64,000 nucleotides of DNA from Bolinopsis microptera (taxonomy: Eukaryota > Ctenophora > Tentaculata > Lobata > Bolinopsidae). The DNA lies in assembly GCF_026151205.1 (NCBI RefSeq), contig NC_087072.1, positions 24,135,603 through 24,199,602 of the forward strand. Reading direction: 5' to 3'. This document shows positions 1 through 9,011 of this stretch, one piece after another. Below the pieces are notes generated by a model. It was not told the origin of the DNA, did not search any database, and saw nothing but the letters and a program-made list of their open reading frames with translations. A program made the translations under genes and the position numbers. How positions within the stretch are numbered: position 1 is the first letter of the stretch; every line of letters starts with the position of its first letter.

Positions 1-953
1 CTAATTTTTTGTGATTCACAACTCATTGCCTGCTTTGTAGCCGTTATCCATTTAGTTCCCATTTAGTTCCCATTTAGTTCCCATTTAGTTCCCATTTTAA
101 AAATCAGGGAGATCAGTGCTTCATCATTGAAAATTACTTATCACTGAATGATTTTTGCGTTAACTCCAAATTATGAACAATAGATCCACTCGCTGATCAA
201 ATCTTCCGAATTTCATTCAAATCATTCACTTCCAAATAAAGTGTAATTAGAATAATTCAACCATCATTCCACTGGGATTGTCGCTAGATAAAATCCTGAC
301 AACATTTAATTAAAATGGAAATATCAAAAGATGTCCATTGTCCTTACCATTACGCTATTTCTTGTTCTGTTGAAGCAACCCCAGCTTCTAACCAGATCCC
401 ATAATTACAGCAGAAGAAAAAGCCAGCAGTAGATCTGGGACACTTCCCTGCGGTGCTGAGGATGATCTGCAGGGCGGTGAGAACTACTGAACAGTGTTAC
501 TTAGTGGTGGAGCTGGTCAGTCCTGACCCTGAGAAGCTGCTCCAGTACTTGGTCATCTTGAGAAACATGTTAGTTCTTTTGTTGTTTATGCGCCTTTTTC
601 AAGGTAAGGTTTGTAGCTTTGGTTGGAGATTAGATTGTTAGGAAGATGGGCTGGAGCAAAATAAAACGAGCGTTTTTACAAATCTGGTTAGCAATAGAAA
701 TTAAGATTACTAAATGATATCAAGTTCGAAGAGAAGATTTTAATCAAAAGTTATCCAATAATCATAAACCTCAGAAAAGTCTGTATTAAATCTTTGATAT
801 TTATATTTACTTACTATGTACACATTGTACTATGTATACAATGTACATTGTACTATGTAAGTATGTATACATTGTACTTTTCACTATGTATACAATGTAC
901 ATTGTATAAATCGTACTATCTACGTATCTCAAAAACTTAGATTATATTTAACA
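1..953. other. Intergenic, simple repeats
   Basis: No gene is recognised here. Five tandem copies of an 11-bp unit (CATTTAGTTCC) lie at about 50-100. Positions 800-930 are a palindrome-rich run built from TGTATACAATGTACATTGTAC-type units that can pair with one another. A 62-codon plus-strand ORF at 453-641 has no recognisable motif and is not called as a gene. Confidence 0.6.
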
Positions 954-3155
954 TTATGATTGGATCCAGGGATGATATTTAAGAAATTTAATTGATGGTC
1001 TGTCTAAGTAGTTGCGAGTTAGACACTGTCTGACAAAGTCTTTAGCCCCGTCCGACCAGTTCTTAGGATAAGGCAAACATGCATTCAGAATCTCCTGATC
1101 ATCTACAAAAGGTCGTCTGTTGTTAAGCAGAACGTAGACAAACGTTCCCACCGTCCAAACGTCCAGACTCTGTCCGAACACCATATCTCCCACCACAGCT
1201 TCAGGTGGGCTGTACACCCTCGTCCCTCTGAACCTGAATGGTTCGTACTTTTCTTTGATCATCCTCGCAGAACCAAAATCAATCAGAATAATATTCTTTG
1301 TTTTAGATTGGATGATCATGTTCTCGTCCTTGAGATCGCCGTGGACTATCATGTTATCATGCAGCCAATCCAGCGCGTTCACAACCTGTCTGAGTATCAC
1401 TTTGCCTTCAAACTCATTTTGTTTTCCTGCTAAACGAAGATAATCGAACAGAGAGACTTGACTTTGAAACTCATACACCATGCAGTAGTGAGTGAACGTA
1501 CTGTAGTGGTCCAACAACTTCATTATGTTTTCGTGTGGATACCGGTCTAAGATCTCCTCAGCAATGTCCTCCAGCTGTATCCTGCCAAGTTCCATCTCTT
1601 TCAGAACAACCTTGTCCCAGTATGTAGTATCCTGAGCCAGGTACACTGTCCCGAACCCTCCTTCTCCTATCTCCCTTATCTTGGTGTAACGCTCCGGCCC
1701 AGTCTTCCCTACTGATATGTACCCCGTCTCTGTGAGGTTGTTCATGTTAAACCCAGCTTCTTCCGCACTGTAGTCCGACCAGTCCCGGCTTAAAACACAG
1801 TGCTTGTTCCGGCTTAGTTTCGTGAAGGTAGATTGGTGGGATGTTTCAGGCTTTGGTGAAGATAGATCGTTTAAAAATTTTGTCACCGGTGAGGCTGAGT
1901 TGTTGAAATTTGTGAAGAATTCGCCTAATTTAGAATTGGATTGGTGAAAAAACGGGTTGGTGAAGGACATGCTATTCGCACTATTCTCACTAGAGTGCAA
2001 GGAAAAGTGCTCTGAGGAAACACTGTTCCCGTTGGCAAACTGGGATCCAGGTCGTGGACTTCTACTGAGTATCCGTATAAACTGGACTGGGGAGGATGCT
2101 GGGAGCCCGGGAGAGGGCGTATGTGAACTTGCCTCGAAATATTCAGGACTTGACTTCCTTGCGTTCGTTAAATTAATCGATTTTGGTGGCGGTGGTGCTT
2201 TTACTGGAGTTCTTGTTTGTCGATATTTTGCCTGATCTGCGGAACTGTTAGTGGGGATAGGGTGTCGAATTAGTTTTGGATCAGTTCTGTGTATCATACT
2301 ATCAACCTCATGCGTAATATCCTTGGACAACAGTGACGGGCTCTTTTCTTTTGACCCATGTTTCTCAGTTGAAAAGGGAACTTGGCTTCTGTTTTCAGAT
2401 TCCTCAGAGTCAAAGCATGTTGATATCATTTCAAATTCAAAGTTCTGATTATTACTGTTGGTACTTGGCGTAAGATGATCACCAGGACGATCCTGTTTGG
2501 CATTATTCTTGGTCGGAGACTCTTCTTTGAGGCTGCACATAGTATCAATGCTTGTTTGGTTATGTTGATCTGTAGATCTGATATTGTTCACTGGTTCTTC
2601 CCCACCCGTTCCTAAATGAGAAACTTCAGGCAGAGTATTAATGTCCTCCAAATCCTTGTCATCCCCTGACTCACAGATATACGAGTCACTGTCACTATCA
2701 GTTCTGTTCTGCTGACAGGCCAGATTATCGACAATATCAAAACACTGCTCACTCTCCGGCTGCAACTCTTCCTCTATAGTGGGACTGTAGGTACGAGTAC
2801 TGTGACACACGGTCACCACATCCCTGTACATACCACCACAACCTTCCTCCCCACTACCACCACAACCTTCCTCCCCACTACCTCCCACCACTCCTAACTC
2901 CGCCTCTTCCACCAGCCCTAACTCCTCCTCCTCCTCCTCGTCACTTAGCGTCTCCGGGGCGTTCTGACAGAGTCCGGACCCTCTGAAACCAGTTAATACT
3001 TCGTCTATTTCATCGTAGAAGTCTCCCAGTTTTGTTTTGATTCTGTTGATAATGAGGTATGACACGGAGCCATTTTGAGAGCGCTGGTAGGCTGAAAAAC
3101 TTATGAGATCTCTAGGAGAGTTACCAGTATCAGCAGTGGTGCTGAAATCTGTCAT
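954..3155 (-). CDS. PIM/PASK-like serine/threonine protein kinase, intronless
   Basis: A 733-residue ORF in one exon. Residues 1 to about 488 look disordered, with an acidic EEEEEE stretch, a short GSGEEGCG repeat and many Ser/Pro residues. The C-terminal 244 residues are a kinase domain: glycine loop GEGGFG (about 496-501), VAIK-type lysine in VVLKE (about 519), catalytic loop HGDLKDEN (605-612), DFG (626-628) and activation/P+1 segment GTRVYSPPE. The KDEN, IDFGSA and GTRVYSPPE blocks are characteristic of the PIM and PASK branch of the CAMK group. The catalytic loop reads H-G-D, so the usual HRD arginine is absent and this is a non-RD kinase; the Lys, Asp and DFG residues are all present, so catalysis is plausible. 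No PAS domain is visible upstream. Substrate is unknown. The family is certain; the choice between PIM-like and PASK-like is not. Confidence 0.9.
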   Translation of the reverse strand: MTDFSTTADTGNSPRDLISFSAYQRSQNGSVSYLIINRIKTKLGDFYDEIDEVLTGFRGSGLCQNAPETLSDEEEEEELGLVEEAELGVVGGSGEEGCGGSGEEGCGGMYRDVVTVCHSTRTYSPTIEEELQPESEQCFDIVDNLACQQNRTDSDSDSYICESGDDKDLEDINTLPEVSHLGTGGEEPVNNIRSTDQHNQTSIDTMCSLKEESPTKNNAKQDRPGDHLTPSTNSNNQNFEFEMISTCFDSEESENRSQVPFSTEKHGSKEKSPSLLSKDITHEVDSMIHRTDPKLIRHPIPTNSSADQAKYRQTRTPVKAPPPPKSINLTNARKSSPEYFEASSHTPSPGLPASSPVQFIRILSRSPRPGSQFANGNSVSSEHFSLHSSENSANSMSFTNPFFHQSNSKLGEFFTNFNNSASPVTKFLNDLSSPKPETSHQSTFTKLSRNKHCVLSRDWSDYSAEEAGFNMNNLTETGYISVGKTGPERYTKIREIGEGGFGTVYLAQDTTYWDKVVLKEMELGRIQLEDIAEEILDRYPHENIMKLLDHYSTFTHYCMVYEFQSQVSLFDYLRLAGKQNEFEGKVILRQVVNALDWLHDNMIVHGDLKDENMIIQSKTKNIILIDFGSARMIKEKYEPFRFRGTRVYSPPEAVVGDMVFGQSLDVWTVGTFVYVLLNNRRPFVDDQEILNACLPYPKNWSDGAKDFVRQCLTRNYLDRPSIKFLKYHPWIQS

Positions 3156-4020
3156 CTCGATAGGTAGAGCGTTTTAGAGGCCTATAACTGCTTCTTCGGT
3201 GGAATCGTATAAACTACATTTAGGGCTTTTCTATTCTCCTTCTTAGATCCGATGATACGTAGAAAATATCGGGGTATAATAGTGTCGTGCATAACAAATG
3301 AAACTCAAGTTAGGCAAGATGTAAGCGTTTACACAGTTGTAGTTTAAATGTGAACAGTGTTGAGTAAAATTTGTCACGTGTCGGTCACGTGATATGCTAC
3401 AGTACTGCAGCGGCATAATATGCGGTTACACAGGCTTCCCCAAGGTTGCCACACCCCAGAGGTAGGCAGAGCATCTCAATGCTATCCTCTCGTGGGCTAT
3501 CATGGCCCAGCCTCTCTAAAAAAAAAAAAAAAAAAGGCCCGGCTAGAGATATACCGCAACTTTGTTTTGAAATGTGACGATGATTGTGGGATTTAAGTCA
3601 ACAAAACATAATTAAGGTCACATTTTTAAAAAAATATCAAGAATGAGTCTCACCAGAAGATCCCATGAAGCTCCCAAGTATTCTCCAAATAACTTATTTC
3701 TTCTCAATTTGGTGAAAGGATAGTAAACACTGAGATTTGAGACTAATTACTCCCATAATTACCTCAATGTTAATTGTTAATGGTGCATATCTAGAAGACT
3801 AGAAGAGCCTCTTCATCATTTTTAGTTTTTCATAGATATCTGACCCAAATAAAACGACTCTTTTAGAAACATTTAAATGTGATTTTTACAGAATAAAAGT
3901 GTTGTCTAAATGTTCAACTCTAAACTGTTAACTACATCAATAAAATTCTTCCAAGATCAGTAAAATTAAGAGTTGATATCTGCAGATTTTATTGAATTAA
4001 CCACAAGAATAATAACGGAA
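3156..4020. other. Intergenic, 5' flank of the kinase
   Basis: This is the upstream flank of the minus-strand kinase. It carries two CACGTG E-box-like hexamers near 3376 and 3386. A GC-richer insert-like segment at 3433-3535 ends in a run of 17 A and could be a SINE-type insertion. Nothing coding was seen. Confidence 0.4.
3433..3535 (+). repeat. Possible SINE-like insertion ending in poly(A)
   Basis: A segment of about 85 bp, less AT-rich than its surroundings, is followed directly by A17 on the plus strand. A 3' poly(A) is typical of retroposed short elements. No A/B box and no clear target-site duplication could be confirmed, so this is only a suggestion. Confidence 0.3.
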
Positions 4021-4024
4021 GTAG

Positions 4025-4480
4025 CTCAACATGTTGGCACTTCTGACCAGCTGTTTAGAAACTCTACTAATTCAGCGTGAGTGCTCGTAAAATTGGATAT
4101 AAATTCAGAACCGTCAAACCCTGGGTAACCATTATAATATGTAACATATAATGTGATATTTTGTATCTCAATGAGAATTTCTCGAATCAAATTCCGCCAT
4201 ACCGTTCAAGTTTAACAATTTTAATTCAGCTTAAAAGAAATAAAAGGTAAAAACCAGAGAATAGCTCAAAATAAGTTGAATCGTCACAATAGAGGAATCA
4301 GTTAATTTTAAGATGTTAAGTTGAATGGTTCAGATGAACAATCCGATCAGGAATCATCATCCGTATTAAAGCACATTTATATTCCACCACTAACTCATTT
4401 ACACACAGTCCAAGAAAGAGCACAATAACTTTTTAAATTATCATACGTATAACTATATAAATGTAGTAAATCGAAGAGGA
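4025..4480 (-). pseudogene. Decayed copy of the 3' end of the BTB-like membrane protein gene
   Basis: This stretch aligns by eye with the 3' coding part of the gene at 4985-7018 (about 5040-5340). Shared blocks include GGTAAAAACCAGAGAATAG, the segment before it (ACCGTTCAA then TTTAA), and the AATTTGAAGATG/AATTTTAAGATG block in the same order. The copy lacks a long open frame and has several indels. It lies immediately downstream of the intact gene in the same orientation, so a tandem duplication followed by decay is the simplest explanation. Confidence 0.7.
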
Positions 4481-4984
4481 GACCCAAAAGTTTGACAGTA
4501 ATAACTTTTTAACTGTTTAACGCTACATTTAAAGAATTGATCATCCATTGAAAACAATAACAACAGGGAACGGCTGAAATGCATGTTTCACTGAATCACT
4601 CCTCTGCAGACCATTAATGTTGTGTAAATATTGAATTTATTAAATTTCTACATCATGTAAAAAGTTTACAAACTTAACAACCTTATTAACTTGGGTTAAC
4701 TGTATTAGCTTGTGAGCTTGTGGGTAACTGTATCAATTGAAGTTATTTTAACCTGAAAATGCATTAAAAGATATCATAATAATAACAGTAAAGATTACCA
4801 CCCTGTTCAGAGTTATGTATACTTCAAACTTTAAAATTACTACAAATTCAGCTACATAAATCCATATTTCGCTAATTTTAGCTAAACACGCAATACTTTT
4901 ATCAATCTACATCGAATATTTAAAAGTAATGTTATTACATAAAAATTACAGCCCCGAAGTAGCTAACTGTAACTTAGTTAGGTG
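4481..4984. other. AT-rich 3' flank, no gene seen
   Basis: AT-rich sequence between the decayed copy and the stop codon of the BTB-like gene. No ORF or repeat structure was recognised; it probably contains that gene's 3' UTR. Confidence 0.4.
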
Positions 4985-7018
4985 TCAGGTAATAGTACGA
5001 ACTTGGATATTCCTGAAAGTGAAACAGCAACAGAAACAACTTAACATATTGCTGCGTGCTGGAATTTCAGAGTTCTGATCAAAAAACGTTACTAGTTCAC
5101 TGTGTGTAGCTGTAAAAGTCGAAAATAATCTACCATAATTTGATGTTATATACCAATGAGAAATGTGATAATTCGTCCCCCTATGTGGGTTTCTCAAATC
5201 AAATTCTACTACACCGTTCAAATTTAATAGTTGTAACTCAGCACGAAGGAAAGGTAAAAACCAGAGAATAGACCTAAAATATGGGTTAATCGTAACAATA
5301 TTAGTAGAGGCATTTGTTAATTTGAAGATGTTCAGTATATCAAGACTTATGCGAACATTCGTTAAACTAAAAGGATTTGAGAACAATAATGTTGGATAAT
5401 GAAAAACATAAGCAACGCCGGCTAAAATAAATATTATTGCTGTAAGTACAATCAAAAATCCAATTCCTACTACATTATCACCTGCATTATTAAAAACTTC
5501 AACAACTACGTTCATGAATAGTGCTAATCCAACTATTCCAAGTATTCCGACAATTATAAGGGCGAATGCGCTTAGTATAAAACACGCGAAATGGGAAGGA
5601 GACTTTATAATGTTAACTGGTGAGAACACCCTTAACAACTTCTGCTTGACTATTCTACAACGTATGCTACATGGATGATCTAATCTATCAAACGCTTCAA
5701 TAATCTGAATGCTGTAGTTACATAATCCTGGGCTAGGGTTATCTTTCAAATAATTGAAAATACCATCATTTGCCATCTTACGTAATTCTCCTATAGTTTC
5801 AAAATCTATGGAGAAGTCATTTCCTTGCACATCAATCCAATCGAGCACGATTTCTGCGAAGTGCCAACACTTCAGGTTACTGTTTTTATCGAGCAACTTA
5901 ATGTCGTCAACCGAGTATTTTCTCCAACAGCGAGTCCGACGTATCAGTTCTAATCTTATTTGCTTTGGTGACGCACATTCGGTCTTCGACAGATCCATGA
6001 TAGACTTTAGACAAGAGTATGCTGATTTCGATATTTCTCTATTATCTGTATCCGATGAGATTGTCATGATCTTATCTATCACTTCATTGACTTCCGACCA
6101 AAACACACATAACACATCTGCCTCATCTGATTTCTGTATTCTTTCAAATAAACCAAGAACAACCTTACATTTCTCATTAGAGTCAATCTTGTTAAAGGTG
6201 TTAACCCAAACATCCAGCAAAACATCAAGATGGTTATTTTCTGATTTACACAGCGCATTTAAGATTATTTCATCGAAATCGTCGAAATCAGCAACAAGCA
6301 ATTGTTCTTCTTCTTCTGTTACGGTCGCCACAAGCAAGTCTTTGAAACTTTCCTTGCTTGAGTTGTTTACCAAGTCCATTACTATTTGAGTTCCTTTTAT
6401 TCTGTTAGTCAGACTTTCTTCTGAAAATCCTAATTTTCCGAGCATGTGAATTGTTTTTAAAGTCCTCCCAAAGGTCTCTGTCTTAAGATTGAACTTTAAC
6501 CAACAATTGATCTCTTCAATAAGCGGGACAATATCAAATGTCAGTGCAAATGTCGTTATTACCTGAAACAAGTCCAATATAAAGAGGCCCAGAACCATAA
6601 AATGATATATTATGCTAAAGAGCATGCGGCTCAGTTTCAACACGTGTTCTTAAAATTCCGTGTAGAATAATTAGCGAACCAAAATTAATTACGTCCAATA
6701 ATTAGATAATGACTTACAATAACAAAATACAACTACTATAAACAAAGGTACCTTTATATTGTCGAAAGTAACATCGACTTCAAATCCCTTCAGCAAGGAA
6801 ATACAATCTTGGACCTCATTCCAATTTCCATTAAATCCGTCAATCAGCCAGATTTCCCCGTTTTCAATCGTCTCCTCAAATGTTTCACTCCATCTGGTAA
6901 GCTCGTGTCTCTGTAAGAAGAATGGAGGATTGTCAGCTGGTTGCACAAACACTTTGATTTCATCAGAAATTTCGGGTTGTTCATCATCTCTATCCTCATT
7001 TGGCAGTTTTAGTTGCAT
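4985..7018 (-). CDS. BTB-like domain protein with two C-terminal membrane helices
   Basis: Two exons are joined: 7018-6752 (89 codons, ending AATATAAAG before GTACCT) and 6562-4985 (after TTGTTTCAG), in phase 0, giving about 614 residues. The start is the ATG of MQLKLPNEDRDD. Residues about 20-115 look like a BTB/POZ fold: an IKVFV strand, then FFLQRHELTRWSETF, then the DNIKVITTFALTFDIVPLI helix pair typical of late BTB helices, ending CWL. A helical, acidic middle follows, with EEEEQLLVADFDDFDE. Two strongly hydrophobic segments (about 414-442 and 453-474) are probable membrane helices, and the tail contains a Cys run (CFCCC). A membrane-anchored BTB-like protein is unusual. The function is unknown, and the BTB call rests on pattern only. 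The 5' extension of exon 2's ORF upstream of 6562 is intronic. Confidence 0.75.
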
Positions 7019-8584
7019 TATACCTGTAACCTAGGTGATAACATTATATCAGTAAATTTGTTGATCTGTCGAGGGATTACGGACACAGAAAAAGCAGTTG
7101 TGGCGGGCAATTTCAAACATCTATATAAATACTGAAATTATTAGCTAAAGTAGCCAGCAAAAGTTACCATGAAAAGACAAAGAAATTATGACGAAATTAA
7201 CTCAAAGGCCTGATATGGAATGGAAATAAGATAATACAAATAAAGTTTTTATCGCCACAGGTCAGAATTAAGTAGCAAACGTGCAAATAATTCCATGCGG
7301 ATCTGTTGTGTCACAACGACACACCTAGAATTCCATGAGCTTTTAGCCAGTTATTTATTTCGTTAAATGGTATAGTATTATTCTTAGTAAGTAGTACTTC
7401 TTTTGTAGTACTTCTTTTGATGGTGCAGTTTGGTAATCTGATATATAATATGATGATACGTCTAGTTTAATGATACTTCTATTCTTGATATTGTCAAATG
7501 TTTTTTCAATGATTATATTCTTAAATGAGACATTGTCGAAAATGCTCCTTCCTTTAAGGAAGTGCTGCTTGTTTGCAATTGCACCTTCAGCCTAGATATA
7601 AAAAGGGATTTCTGGGTATTATAAATTTTTAGGAAAACTGGAAAAAGCCACTTCCTCCTATGTCCGTCGAATAATATTTTATATTACCAATGTTACAATA
7701 GGCTTTTATGGGGGTTTAATTTAGGTACATTGCAATTTGATTCGATATTTTGAACGACTGTTGATCTTATACAATGATTACAAGGCACAAGCGCCAAATA
7801 CCGTGAATTACTTTATTTAATCCCATCTAACGCAAAGTAAAACTTGAAATAAACAAAAAATACAACAGTACTTAAGGGCACGTCTCTCCCGAACGTTGGG
7901 ATGGCCTGAGGTGCTTGTCGACTTTTCAGTAACCCTAAGCCACTCTGTGCCGAGGCACAATACTATCTGTAGGGGGTTAGTCCTACGAGCCAGAGGGTGT
8001 GTAACGAACAGAGCACGCAATATATTGTATACATGCAGTAACTAGCTTGTCAAATAGGAAGCACATATCGAGTAGCTAGGGTTAGCGGTTTTAATGACGT
8101 TTTATGAATTCAGGGTGTTCCCTCTGTAACTCAATAATTAGATAGAGAGATCGGATTTCACTCATTTAATAGGTACACGGGGATCTCCGTATGCGGCGGT
8201 AACAATTGGTGACTAATTCAAATGAAATCTCTGTTGTTGTGACCCTTTAAACAAGTACTGCGGGCTGCTTAACAATGACGTGCACATAAAAATGCTGATA
8301 AAATTAGGCGCCACCGTGTAAGCGAACTATGCTACTGATAATGCTTATACCCTCTCATTCGAACACTCAACATGCATGATCATGATATCACTTTCTCACT
8401 TCAGAGGCTAGAGCTAAGAATTTGAATCTTCATATTTTGTGAATCATAATATTATGTAAACAAATTTATGCAAGGTATCTATGGATACAGGATATTTAGG
8501 AAGCATAATATGGAAATGAATGATCTCATTTTTAAATCCACACGAACCGAGGGATGATGGTTAATCACTCTACACTCGACTGTC
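7019..8584. other. Intergenic, nothing recognised
   Basis: This lies between the divergent BTB-like gene (minus) and the Slingshot gene (plus). Short ORFs here, such as 7817-8020 on the minus strand, have no recognisable motif. The missing 5' exons of Slingshot may lie here, but none could be identified. Confidence 0.35.
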
Positions 8585-8955
8585 ACGTGACTTTTTCAAC
8601 CCGTTCTCTAGCTGGCCCAGACTATTCGAAACCCTAATGGCTAACCCTCTAATCTGATCTCATCCCTAACCCTAACCCAATCCTTAAAGTTAACAAAAGC
8701 ATATGCTGAAAGTTGAAACCCTAACCCTAACGATAATTAGGCCAACTTCCTTATAGTTATACAGTCATATCACGTTATCGAGGCATTTTTTTCGCCAAAA
8801 TCTCCCTATGGAAGCATTTTAACCCTATGTCATGGGGTTGATTGAGATTCGGAATCAGTGTCCGAAAATACATCGATTCAAGTTGGTTTCAACTATCGGG
8901 GGGCCGTTTTAGAAAAATCTCGAATATCGAGTGATTTAGCACGCTCGGTTCGGAA
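8585..8955 (-). repeat. Interspersed element carrying telomere-like repeats, copy 1
   Basis: Read on the minus strand, this matches 15432-15765 over its whole length. Shared landmarks are GAGCGTGCTAAATCACTC at one end, CGATGTATTTTCGGAC, GACATAGGGTTAAAATGCT, CAGCATATGCTTTTGTTAA and GCCAGCTAGAGAACGG or its variant at the other. Two short internal runs of TTAGGG units are present in both copies. No ORF is present, so it looks like a non-autonomous mobile element. Confidence 0.75.
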
Positions 8956-9011
8956 CCGAACATTACAACTTTATGTCATTATAATTAAAATTAAAAGGAT
9001 AAATCTAATAA

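Noticed and set aside
6563..6643. ATG at 6643 as the start of a separate 552-residue protein
   Set aside because: A strong acceptor (TTGTTTCAG) precedes 6562 and joins in phase to the exon ending at 6752, completing the BTB-like region; the upstream part is intron.
8660..8735. TTAGGG-type repeats as a sign of a chromosome end or fusion
   Set aside because: The same runs sit at the same place inside a dispersed element at 15432-15765, so they belong to that element.
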